Below are positions 1 to 6,009 of a stretch of 6,009 bases of DNA, one piece after another (position 1 is the first letter of the stretch; every line of letters starts with the position of its first letter). Position numbers and translations under genes: made by a program. The notes under the pieces were generated by a model that searched no databases, was not told the origin of the DNA, and saw nothing but the letters and a program-made list of their open reading frames with translations. The stretch comes from an uncultured Eubacteriales bacterium (GTDB lineage: Bacteria; Bacillota; Clostridia; Peptostreptococcales; Anaerovoracaceae): assembly GCA_902766185.1 (NCBI GenBank), contig CACXCQ010000329.1:1-6009 (forward strand). The letters run 5' to 3'.

Positions 1-6
1 AGAGAG

Positions 7-195
7 CTATTCATTCTTCTCGACCTGACGATTGCTTCTGACCCAGTCGATCACATCCTCCTCATCGAATCGGATGTTCTTGCCAAGTTTGATAAACGGC
101 AGCCCTTGCTTCTTCAGGTTATAGATGGTGGTCCTCGTTACCTGCAGCATCTCTGCAACATCCTCTACCGTCAAAAACTTCATATCTCCAGCCAT
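7..195 (-). CDS. Excisionase/MerR-like helix-turn-helix DNA-binding protein (HTH_17 type)
   Basis: Small DNA-binding protein of 62 residues. The sequence shows the typical HTH_17/excisionase-family layout: FLTVEDVAEMLQV opens the first helices, TRTTIYNLKKQGLP forms the turn and recognition helix, and FIKLGKNIRFDEEDVIDW forms the wing and closing helix (about residues 7-51), followed by a short charged tail. The same frame opens seven codons earlier at 216, but that ATG has no ribosome binding site. The ATG at 195 is preceded by AAAGGAGTG at a workable distance, so I choose it. The gene follows a damaged TetR gene on the same strand after 50 bases and seems to have its own promoter. Family members serve as excisionases of integrative elements or as small transcription regulators. 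No integrase is visible here, and anything downstream lies outside the window. The fold is clear; the biological role is open. Confidence 0.88.
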   Translation of the reverse strand: MAGDMKFLTVEDVAEMLQVTRTTIYNLKKQGLPFIKLGKNIRFDEEDVIDWVRSNRQVEKNE

Positions 196-214
196 TGGAC
201 TCACACTCCTTTTC

Positions 215-244
215 ATTACTGTGTATTACTGTATCTTATTGTAT
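215..244 (-). repeat. Three tandem 10-base repeats, candidate operator of the HTH gene
   Basis: On the minus strand the three units are ATACAATAAG, ATACAGTAAT and ACACAGTAAT, lying head to tail without spacers. Units one and two agree at eight of ten bases, and units two and three at nine of ten. A 10-base period places each unit on the same face of the helix. The first unit contains the -10 hexamer of the proposed promoter, and the other two cover the probable start site. Small excisionase-like proteins often bind short direct repeats cooperatively, so autoregulation by the adjacent HTH protein is a reasonable inference. AT-rich promoter sequence could look repetitive by chance. Confidence 0.55.
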
Positions 245-266
245 ATCATCGTGCTCCCTCCGACAA
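238..266 (-). promoter_or_regulatory. Probable sigma-A promoter of the small HTH gene
   Basis: Read on the minus strand, TTGTCG (266-261) and TACAAT (243-238) are separated by exactly 17 bases. This is four of six matches to the -35 consensus and five of six to the -10. The -35 and most of the spacer lie within the last codons of the TetR reading frame. Transcription would start near 230, about 35 bases before the ATG at 195, and the ribosome binding site falls inside that leader. The call is by pattern only. Confidence 0.55.
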
Positions 267-593
267 GCGTTTTTTCGTCGGGAAGAAGATCCTCTGCAAC
301 CCCTCGGGCATGGAATAGAACATCATTTCCACGATCGTTTCCGCCGGAGTGATGTTGTCCTCGTAGGCACGCTTATAAAAGAGATAGTCCTGCCGCATCC
401 TGTTCATGCTCTTCGCCGCCGAGCTGGCGGAAAGGACATCCGTCTCAAAGGCGTTGCGCGTGAAGATCCAGGCGACCAGATCGTACTTGTCCCTGAAATG
501 ATAATAAAAAGTAGGGCGCTCGATCTCAGCCTCCCGGCAGATCTCCGTAACGCGGATCTTGTCGAGGGGCTTTTGCAGCATGAGCTTCTTCAT
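246..593 (-). pseudogene. Degenerate TetR/AcrR-family regulator (DhaS type), truncated and internally deleted
   Basis: Residues 1-45 carry the TetR DNA-binding signature of the DhaS-like subgroup: KLMLQKPLDKIRVTEICREA, then ERPTFYYHFRDKYDLVAWIF. The usual first part of helix 1 is missing. There is no ribosome binding site before the ATG at 593, and an in-frame TAA lies two codons upstream. In another frame just upstream (619-594) the codons read LTKAYLLN, which matches the missing family start (TKxx...KxLM spacing) if one base has been lost next to the ATG. After the HTH only about 65 residues remain, against roughly 130 usually. RAYEDN (to about residue 80) joins directly to a C-terminal piece, ETIVEMMFYSMPEGLQRIFF, that normally sits far downstream, so most of the ligand-binding domain seems deleted near 350-356. 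Intact relatives regulate nearby efflux or metabolic genes; no such target is visible. A shortened but functional repressor is the less likely alternative. Family lengths are from memory. Confidence 0.65.
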
Positions 594-690
594 GTATTAA
601 GAAGATAGGCTTTTGTCAGTCAATTTCCGGAGTGGTTCAACCCCAAGAAGATCTCGACTTTTTCGTCTGCAAAGGCTGGTCGCGCGCATA

Positions 691-727
691 CAGGGCCGCT
701 GGATGTATCTGCATACACGGCGGCCTG
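691..727. repeat. Inverted repeat, potential hairpin
   Basis: CAGGGCCGC (691-699) can pair with GCGGCCTG (720-727), giving eight base pairs with one bulged G. Inside it TGTAT (704-708) pairs perfectly with ATACA (713-717) around a CTGC loop, with a small internal loop between the two stems. The stem is GC-rich but is followed by only three T on plus and none on minus, so it is a poor intrinsic terminator. No function can be assigned. Confidence 0.5.
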
Positions 728-784
728 TTTCCCGGCCCCGATGCAAGAAATCGATTTGTAAATCTTGTAAAAGGGGGCAAAATA

Positions 785-835
785 GGGGTCTGCTGCAAGC
801 AACTGGGTCAAGTCTTAATTGTGGAGCAAGACCCC
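785..835. repeat. Imperfect inverted repeat, ten base pairs with one bulge
   Basis: GGGGTCTGCT (785-794) is complementary to AGCAAGACCCC (825-835) apart from one extra base. The arms enclose about 30 bases. It lies just upstream of the phosphatase promoter. It may be an end of a decayed repeat element or a folded RNA segment. There is no T-run on either side, which argues against a terminator. Confidence 0.4.
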
Positions 836-853
836 CCAAAGGACAAACTATTA

Positions 854-882
854 TTTACACGTAAAAATAATTGACGTAAAAT
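854..882 (+). promoter_or_regulatory. Probable sigma-A promoter of the sensor-phosphatase gene
   Basis: TTTACA (854-859) and TAAAAT (877-882) are 17 bases apart, each with five of six matches to consensus. Transcription would begin near 889, giving a leader of about 60 bases before the ATG at 949. The surrounding 30 bases are strongly AT-rich, unlike the sequence on either side. Confidence 0.6.
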
Positions 883-885
883 TAC
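854..885. promoter_or_regulatory. Dyads and a direct repeat over the promoter, candidate operator
   Basis: The -35 lies in the inverted repeat TTTAC-AC-GTAAA (854-865), and the -10 lies in GTAA-AA-TTAC (876-885). The octamer ACGTAAAA also occurs twice, at 859-866 and 874-881, 15 bases apart. Such an arrangement would suit a dimeric repressor that blocks both promoter elements. The divergent TetR relic might once have bound here, but nothing in the sequence proves that. Short AT-rich dyads can arise by chance. Confidence 0.35.
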
Positions 886-905
886 AATAGAGTAGTGCAC
901 ACATG

Positions 906-925
906 AACAGCTGCCTGTTTTTTTT
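906..925 (+). terminator. Weak terminator-like hairpin with T-run in the leader
   Basis: AACAG (906-910) and CTGTT (915-919) form a five-base-pair stem with a CTGC loop, and the T-run from 918 to 925 follows immediately. The form is that of an intrinsic terminator or attenuator inside the 5' leader of the phosphatase gene, ending 13 bases before its ribosome binding site. The stem is short and only two of its pairs are G-C, so termination would be inefficient at best. Confidence 0.25.
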
Positions 926-938
926 CGAAAGCAGTCTC

Positions 939-946
939 GGAGGGGG
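939..946 (+). promoter_or_regulatory. Strong ribosome binding site fixing the start at 949
   Basis: GGAGGGGG ends two bases before the ATG at 949, with its GGAGG core five bases away. It fixes the start directly before a basic, signal-like N-terminus and rules out the overlapping frame beginning at 903 as the main product. Confidence 0.75.
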
Positions 947-948
947 TC

Positions 949-3900
949 ATGGTTTTGAAACAAAGGAAAGGGACAACATTCAGAATATCGTTATTCTGTC
1001 TGCTGCTTATTGCGCTCCTTCTGCCTTTGTGGACAGAAGCGGGAACCTGCGCGGAAGAAAACGTGCCATTAAACACTTCCGGCAATCCGAATGTGTCCCC
1101 GGTTGTCGATCCGCTGGAACAAAGTGAAGGGTATTCTGCGATTCTGTACAACAATAGAAACGGATTGCCATCCTCCGAGGTGACCGCGATCGCGCAGACC
1201 GCTGAGGGGTTCATCTGGTTCGGAACCTACTCGGGACTGATCCGCTACGACGGCAGCCGCTTCGAACGTATCGAAGCTGTGGAGGGCCTTTCGAATGCGC
1301 GGTGCCTGTTCGTCGACAGCAAGCAATGGCTGTGGGTCGGGACAAACGATGCGGGCGTTTTTCGCATGAAATACGGGGATGTCCGGAAGTGGGACAAATC
1401 CGACGGATTGGGCTCAGACAGCATCCGTTCCATCACAGAGGACAGACAGGGCATGATCTACGTTGCCAGCGCAGCGGGGATCGCCACGATCGATGCCGAT
1501 CTGCAGTTCAACGTTCTGAAGGATAAACGCATCGCCGGGCAGGCGGTCAAGGAACTCCGCAGCGGCATCGACGGCCTGGTTTACGGCGTTCTGAACACCG
1601 GTGAACTGATCGTGCTGAAAGAAGGAAAACTGCTTTCCTGTTATACACCAGATGACTATCCGTTTGAGGAGATTTCCGCCGTGCTTCCTGATCCCGAGAA
1701 GCCCGGATATCTTTATGTCGGAACAGAACACAATGTATGCCACGGGAGCCTGAAAAAAGGCTTTGATTCCTGGGATACGCTGGATGTATCCCCGCTAGAG
1801 AGCGTGAGTTGCCTTGAATTCATCGGCGGTCAGTTGTGGATCTGTTCACGAAAAGGATTCGGAAAGCTGGAAGGGGATAAAGCGCGCATGCTATGGGATA
1901 TCCCGATGGACGATTCCTTTTGCGGTGTCATGACCGATATGGATGGAAATCTGTGGATCGCGTCCGAACGTCAGGGCGTTGTGAAGATCGTTCCCAATCG
2001 TTTTACGGATCTCTTTGCCAAATACGGGATGCCTGATATTGTTGTCAACTCCACATGCATGGATGACGGGCGGCTGTTTGTCGGAACGGATGTAGGACTG
2101 ATCGTCATCAAAGACGGAAAAATGCTCGATCGCCTTCCGCTCACGAATGCGGTCACCGCCTCCGGAGCATCGATAGATGCTTCCGACCTGCTGAAGTACA
2201 TGGATGGCGTCCGCATCCGCTCGATCATCCGCGACAGCAAAGATCGGCTCTGGATATCCACGTCGCGGGGACCGGGGCTCATTCGCTATGATCATGGGAC
2301 GATCACACAGTTTACAGAAGAAGACGGACTTCCTGATGAACGTGTTCGTACGGTAAGCGAATGCGAGGATGGCTCCATGCTGGTGGCGACGAACAATGGC
2401 ATCGCCGTCATCAAAGGTGATCGCGTGATCAAAGAATACGGGCGTGAAGATGGACTCGACATCCCGATGATCCTGACGATTACGGAGGGATACGATCATG
2501 AGATCATCGCGGGTTCGGATGGCGGCGGTATTTATCTCATCGGACCCGATGGAATCCAAACCATCGACGCTGATGATGGTTTGGACTCGGATATCATCCT
2601 GCGCGTGAAACGAAGCCGCACACAGGATCTCTTCTGGATCGTCACCGGGGACGCCCTCGCTGTGATTACACCGGATCATAAGATCAAGACTATCCAGAGA
2701 TTTCCGTATGCCAACAACTACGACCTGTACGAAAACAGCAGGGGCGATCTGTGGCTTCTGGGCGGCAGCGGGATCAATGTTTTTTTCTCAAAGGCGCTTG
2801 AGGCGGGGGAGCCTCTGGAGCCGCTGTTCCTCGGAATCCCAAATGGTCTTCCATATTCGGCAACATCCAACTCCTACAGTGAGCTGGACGAAGACGGGGA
2901 TCTGTTCCTTGCCGGAAGTGCAGGAGTCGCAAAAGTCAACATTGAAACATCCTTTGAGAGCGCCAGCGATATGCGGATCGTGATTCCGTTTGTCGATATC
3001 GACGGCAAACGCTGCTTCCCGGACGAAGCGGGCGGGTTCACCGTGCCGCCGGGGACGAGGACCCTGAAGATATACCCGTATGTGATCGATTTTTCGCTGA
3101 TGGATCCCCGCGTCTCTTATCGACTGGAGGGATATGACCATGAGGCGACCACGGTCGACAGAAGCGATCTTCGGGCGGTAACCTACACGAATCTGCCCGG
3201 CGGAAGCTACCGCTTTGAAATAAAACTGAAGGAGACGGCAGACGGACAGAAAAACGACGTGCAATCCGTCTCCATCATCAAACAGAAAGCGGTCACCGAG
3301 TACCTGGGGTTCAACCTTGGGATCATTACTGCGATGCTGCTGCTTACCGGATTCCTGTTTTATCTGTACCACCGGCGTAAACTGCGCATCTTGGAGGAGA
3401 AACACCGGGAGGAGGCGGAGAGAGAACGCATCGGCAGAGAGCTGTCCCTTGCCGCCCAGATCCAGGCTGAAACATTGCCGGAGAGTTCCTGTGATCTCTC
3501 GCAAACGCTGGGCTACGCCATTTCCGCCAGCATGAATCCGGCGAAAGAAGTTGGCGGCGATTTCTATGACTATTTCCGCATTGACGATGATCATCTGTGT
3601 CTAGTCATGGCAGATGTGTCCGGCAAAGGTATACCCGCGGCGCTGTTTATGATGGCCTCAGAGATCGTTCTGGCCGATAACGCTATGGTCGGGAAATCCC
3701 CCGCAGAGATCATGACTGCCGCGAACGCCACCATCTGCGCCAAAAACAGCCTGAAGATGTTTGTGACTGTCTGGCTTGGTATTCTGGAGCTGTCCACCGG
3801 GAAGCTGGTCGCTTCCAATGCCGGACATGAATATCCTGTGATCAGGCAGCCGGATGGACGATTTGAACTGCTGCGGGATAAGCATAACTTTGTCATCGGC

Positions 3901-4176
3901 GGCATGAACAACATAAAATACGGAGAATATGAGCTCATGTTCAAACCGGGAACAAAACTGTTCCTCTACACGGATGGGATACCCGAGGCGACAAACGCGG
4001 AGGATGAAATGTTCGGTATAGAACGGATGCTCGACGCGCTGAACGCGGAACCGGACGCAACGCCTGCGCAGATTCTCAGAAACGTTCAGGAAGCGGTCGA
4101 ACATTTTGTGGATGGGTCGGAGCAGTTTGATGATCTGACCATGCTGTGCATCGAGTATGCCGGCAGGCCGGAATAA
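949..4176 (+). CDS. Membrane sensor: two-component-regulator propeller, Y_Y_Y domain and SpoIIE/PP2C phosphatase
   Basis: A 1075-residue serine/threonine phosphatase with an outside sensor. Residues 1-35 hold a basic start and a hydrophobic stretch that acts as signal peptide or anchor. Residues 63-670 contain about 14 Reg_prop-type blades, recognisable by NGLP or DGL openings and WFGT (90-93), WVGT (129-132), LWIAS (335-339), LWIST (434-438) and LWLLGG (601-606). That fits two seven-bladed propellers. A Y_Y_Y-type Ig-like domain follows (about 674-770; SYRLEGYD, TNLPGGSYRFEI), then one transmembrane helix (about 787-808) and a charged coiled coil (808-835). The SpoIIE domain (832-1070) keeps GGDFYDYF with D871, DVSGKG with D889, NAGH at 957-960, LYTDG with D1009 and FDDLT with D1061/D1062, so it should be active. 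Relatives dephosphorylate anti-anti-sigma proteins, but no such partner lies here. There is no HAMP, GAF or kinase domain. The likely ligand is extracellular, perhaps a glycan as in Bacteroides hybrid systems; that is inference. It heads a probable operon with the gene at 4214. Confidence 0.93.
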   Translation: MVLKQRKGTTFRISLFCLLLIALLLPLWTEAGTCAEENVPLNTSGNPNVSPVVDPLEQSEGYSAILYNNRNGLPSSEVTAIAQTAEGFIWFGTYSGLIRYDGSRFERIEAVEGLSNARCLFVDSKQWLWVGTNDAGVFRMKYGDVRKWDKSDGLGSDSIRSITEDRQGMIYVASAAGIATIDADLQFNVLKDKRIAGQAVKELRSGIDGLVYGVLNTGELIVLKEGKLLSCYTPDDYPFEEISAVLPDPEKPGYLYVGTEHNVCHGSLKKGFDSWDTLDVSPLESVSCLEFIGGQLWICSRKGFGKLEGDKARMLWDIPMDDSFCGVMTDMDGNLWIASERQGVVKIVPNRFTDLFAKYGMPDIVVNSTCMDDGRLFVGTDVGLIVIKDGKMLDRLPLTNAVTASGASIDASDLLKYMDGVRIRSIIRDSKDRLWISTSRGPGLIRYDHGTITQFTEEDGLPDERVRTVSECEDGSMLVATNNGIAVIKGDRVIKEYGREDGLDIPMILTITEGYDHEIIAGSDGGGIYLIGPDGIQTIDADDGLDSDIILRVKRSRTQDLFWIVTGDALAVITPDHKIKTIQRFPYANNYDLYENSRGDLWLLGGSGINVFFSKALEAGEPLEPLFLGIPNGLPYSATSNSYSELDEDGDLFLAGSAGVAKVNIETSFESASDMRIVIPFVDIDGKRCFPDEAGGFTVPPGTRTLKIYPYVIDFSLMDPRVSYRLEGYDHEATTVDRSDLRAVTYTNLPGGSYRFEIKLKETADGQKNDVQSVSIIKQKAVTEYLGFNLGIITAMLLLTGFLFYLYHRRKLRILEEKHREEAERERIGRELSLAAQIQAETLPESSCDLSQTLGYAISASMNPAKEVGGDFYDYFRIDDDHLCLVMADVSGKGIPAALFMMASEIVLADNAMVGKSPAEIMTAANATICAKNSLKMFVTVWLGILELSTGKLVASNAGHEYPVIRQPDGRFELLRDKHNFVIGGMNNIKYGEYELMFKPGTKLFLYTDGIPEATNAEDEMFGIERMLDALNAEPDATPAQILRNVQEAVEHFVDGSEQFDDLTMLCIEYAGRPE

Positions 4177-4213
4177 GAATACGAAAAAAGATTCACGGAA
4201 GGAAGGGGAAAGG

Positions 4214-6009
4214 ATGAGCATAAGAAATAACAGAATAACGTGCACCATGTTTTTACCGGTGCTGCTTGCGGCAGCAATGATCTTCGTCTCGTTTACGGAT
4301 CCTGTGTGGGCGGAAGAAGAGAGTCACGTGCATGAGGATCCTGCCACATTCCAGAAGAATTTCGTTCTGTCGGTAGACCAGAAGCAATATACGATCACAG
4401 AATGTGAACGGGTCGTCTCAGAGATCATTAAGCCTGAGATGAGCGATCTGGAAAAATATTATACGCTTGCGATATGGGCGAATAAGCGTGTTGTTTATGA
4501 TTGGGAATTGTGGGGTGGCTCCTATAATTTTGATTATTACAGCCATCAGTGGGATGCATATGGCGCAATGAAGGAAGATGAAAAATCAGTATGCGTAGGC
4601 ATCGCGATATTCTATTCCAACCTGTGCCACGCGGCTGATCTGCCGTGCAGGTTCGTCAGATTGAATCCAAGCTGGCTGGACCATACGATAGACTACGTTC
4701 CGGACATCAATGGAAACGCGTATTATGCTGATATAACCGAGAATGTTTTCCTTATGTCAGAGAAGTCCTCCAACTCCTATGAGCCAAATGTTGATAAAGC
4801 GTTTGCGCATATAACAAAGTATTGCACGGAACCCACGTTTGATTTTCTGGACTCTGAGGGTAAGGAGTATATCTCAGCAGACATAAAGAGTCTGTATAAT
4901 ACACCATATGCGGACTGGTTTGACGAATATGCGCTGCACAATAATACAAAGAAAAAATTCGGCGCGGATTATGTTGAAAAGGGAAGCGGCGTTGCCGGTA
5001 CGCATTACGCCTCGTACCGCGACTACATCTCAAACTTTACCGATCATCCGGATGTCTGGTTCCTGGACGATTTTTACGAGGATCCGGCAACGATCAAATC
5101 CAAAATACTCAACAGGGAATTTGATGAACAGCTGCTTAATGTCTCCGGCGTAAAAAAGAACTATGAGTGCAATTCCCAGGCTGAGATCGAAGCGGCCGTC
5201 GCAAATGATCTTTCGATCGAGTATTTCCCGTCGAGCGAGGGTGATACGGTCGTGGCAAAACCCGCTGCGCTTGTGAATGGTACAGATTATAAACTGACGT
5301 GCACGAATTATAACGAAGCGACGAAGACGGTGGAATTCACCGTAGAGGGTATGGGAGCATACACCGGGACATATCAGATCCAGGTCAAGATGAACTCGGC
5401 TGTAGTCGTTGAACCCCCCGTTCATAAGAAGGGCCTTGAATATAACGGAGATTCGCAGGAACTCGTCGAGCCAGGCGTGGCGGAGAATGGAGAGATGTAC
5501 TATGCCTTTGGCACGGAGACAGAGCCGACGGGAGAGTTCACCACAGCGATCCCGGCGGCGACGGAAGCAGGGAAGTACTACGTCTGGTATAAGGCTGTAG
5601 GAGACGCCAAACATGGAGAAACGCAGCCGCAGCGTGTAGAAAGAGGACCGTCGATCTATCCAGCTTCGATCGAAGCCACGAATGGTTTCGTCACACTGTC
5701 TAAAACCGCCTTCACCTATAACGGCAAAGTCAGAAAGCCAAGCATCACGGAAGTCGGCGACGGGACACTGAAGCCCGGAACGGACTACACAGTGAAATGG
5801 TCGGACAAATCGTCCAGGAATGTCGGGACATATTCGGTTACCGTCACCGGAAAAGGAAACTACACCGGCGATGTTACGGCAATGTACACGATCGATCCCA
5901 AGGGAACGAGCCTGAAAAAACTGACGAAAGCGAAGAAAGCAATAACCGTCAAATGGAAAAAGCAGGCGATGAAGATGTCGAAATCCCGCATCACCGGATA
6001 TCAGATCCG
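4214..6009 (+). CDS. Secreted transglutaminase-like protein with Ig-like modules (C-terminus beyond window)
   Basis: The frame stays open for 598 codons to the window end. The ATG follows GGAAGGGGAAAGG and starts a clear signal peptide with likely cleavage after VWA (residue 33). Residues about 75-180 form a transglutaminase-like core: SVCVG with C127 opening a helix that ends in LPCRF, then H157 in LDHTID and D173 in YYADIT, the expected Cys-His-Asp order. The Trp that often follows the His is absent. Residues about 230-308 are unassigned. Ig-like modules follow at about 309-394 (GMGAYTGTYQIQV), 396-480 (LEYNGDSQELV, AGKYYVWYKAVGD) and 481-562 (FTYNGKVRKP, GKGNYTGD). A Lys-rich fibronectin-III-like module begins at about 565 (KAITVKWKKQ, SRITGYQI). 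Such proteins act at or outside the cell surface; cross-linking, protease or peptidoglycan-related roles are all possible. It starts 37 bases after the phosphatase stop with no terminator between, so co-transcription is likely. Any wall anchor would lie beyond the window. Confidence 0.88.
   Translation, partial: MSIRNNRITCTMFLPVLLAAAMIFVSFTDPVWAEEESHVHEDPATFQKNFVLSVDQKQYTITECERVVSEIIKPEMSDLEKYYTLAIWANKRVVYDWELWGGSYNFDYYSHQWDAYGAMKEDEKSVCVGIAIFYSNLCHAADLPCRFVRLNPSWLDHTIDYVPDINGNAYYADITENVFLMSEKSSNSYEPNVDKAFAHITKYCTEPTFDFLDSEGKEYISADIKSLYNTPYADWFDEYALHNNTKKKFGADYVEKGSGVAGTHYASYRDYISNFTDHPDVWFLDDFYEDPATIKSKILNREFDEQLLNVSGVKKNYECNSQAEIEAAVANDLSIEYFPSSEGDTVVAKPAALVNGTDYKLTCTNYNEATKTVEFTVEGMGAYTGTYQIQVKMNSAVVVEPPVHKKGLEYNGDSQELVEPGVAENGEMYYAFGTETEPTGEFTTAIPAATEAGKYYVWYKAVGDAKHGETQPQRVERGPSIYPASIEATNGFVTLSKTAFTYNGKVRKPSITEVGDGTLKPGTDYTVKWSDKSSRNVGTYSVTVTGKGNYTGDVTAMYTIDPKGTSLKKLTKAKKAITVKWKKQAMKMSKSRITGYQI

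Larger units (their letters stand above)
594..853. other. Gene-free intergenic region with inverted repeats
   Basis: About 260 bases between the TetR relic and the phosphatase promoter. Short open frames exist on both strands, for example 620-811 and 597-839 on minus and 613-864 and 632-874 on plus. None has a convincing ribosome binding site, and I recognise no protein family in them. The first 25 bases probably hold the displaced start of the TetR relic. The rest contains two long imperfect inverted repeats (691-727 and 785-835) and a small dyad, GATTT-GT-AAATC, at 753-764. It could be a decayed mobile or repeat element, a structured RNA, or the remains of a lost gene. The sequence alone does not decide. 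Confidence 0.5.

Noticed and set aside
597..839. Overlapping minus-strand small frames (597-839 and 620-811) as possible genes
   Set aside because: No clear ribosome binding site, no known motif, and overlapping alternatives on both strands. The inverted repeats explain the region better, though a gene remnant cannot be excluded.
949..1060. Possible lipoprotein signal around the Cys in EAGTC of the phosphatase
   Set aside because: The residues before the Cys do not fit a lipobox: there is no Leu-like residue at -3, and Thr is at -1. An ordinary signal segment fits better.
903..1127. Frame starting at 903 (MNSCLFFFESS) as a leader peptide with a Phe run
   Set aside because: Its start has no good ribosome binding site, the Phe codons are simply the T-run, and the frame continues far into the phosphatase gene.
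1891..2679. Long open frame on the minus strand opposite the phosphatase gene (262 codons)
   Set aside because: It is fully antisense to the propeller-coding region, has no recognisable domain, and its composition is explained by codon bias of the real gene.
2788..3594. Second long minus-strand frame (268 codons), and another at 3658-4248
   Set aside because: Both lie opposite the Y_Y_Y, membrane and SpoIIE coding parts, show no family motif, and have low-quality protein-like sequence.
4177..4213. Terminator or separate promoter between the two large plus-strand genes
   Set aside because: The gap has only a short A-run and a purine-rich ribosome binding site. There is no stem with a T-run and no promoter-like pair of hexamers.
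1..6009. CRISPR array, tRNA or rRNA genes, insertion sequences with transposase
   Set aside because: No regularly spaced repeats with unique spacers, no cloverleaf-like segment, and no transposase or integrase motif was seen on either strand.

Overview
The window looks like a chromosomal segment of an anaerobic, probably gut-associated Firmicute (class Clostridia). The reasons are the DhaS-type TetR relic, strong purine-rich ribosome binding sites, a SpoIIE/RsbU-type phosphatase, and a secreted protein built from the YNG-type Ig-like modules and Lys-rich C-terminal module common in surface proteins of Lachnospiraceae and Eubacteriales. The genus cannot be fixed from the sequence.

Left part (1-619, minus strand): a 62-residue excisionase/MerR-like helix-turn-helix protein (7-195) lies downstream of a damaged TetR/AcrR-family regulator of the DhaS type (246-593). 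The small gene appears to have its own promoter (238-266), placed inside the 3' end of the TetR reading frame. Three tandem 10-base repeats (215-244) overlap its -10 element and probable transcription start, which suggests an autoregulatory operator. The TetR relic lacks its first helix in frame, probably through a one-base frameshift at its apparent ATG, and lacks roughly half of its ligand-binding domain.

Middle (594-948): no convincing gene. It contains two inverted repeats that could fold (691-727 and 785-835), a good sigma-A-type promoter (854-882) surrounded by small dyads, a weak terminator-like hairpin with a T-run in the leader (906-925), and a strong ribosome binding site.

Right part (949-6009, plus strand): a two-gene unit with a 37-base gap and no terminator between the genes. 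The first gene encodes a 1075-residue one-component membrane sensor. It has a signal segment, about 14 Reg_prop-type blades (two seven-bladed propellers), a Y_Y_Y-type Ig-like domain, one transmembrane helix, a short coiled coil and a cytoplasmic SpoIIE-type PP2C phosphatase with all expected acidic residues. The second gene, cut off by the window end, encodes a secreted protein with a transglutaminase-like Cys-His-Asp core, at least two or three Ig-like modules and the start of a fibronectin-III-like module.

The most interesting idea is that the pair forms a sense-and-respond surface system. The two-propeller ectodomain would detect an extracellular, perhaps glycan-like, ligand. The phosphatase would act on an anti-anti-sigma-type partner encoded elsewhere. 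The co-transcribed transglutaminase-like protein would be an effector or cell-wall component. The domain calls rest on sequence patterns; the functional link is inference from gene order.
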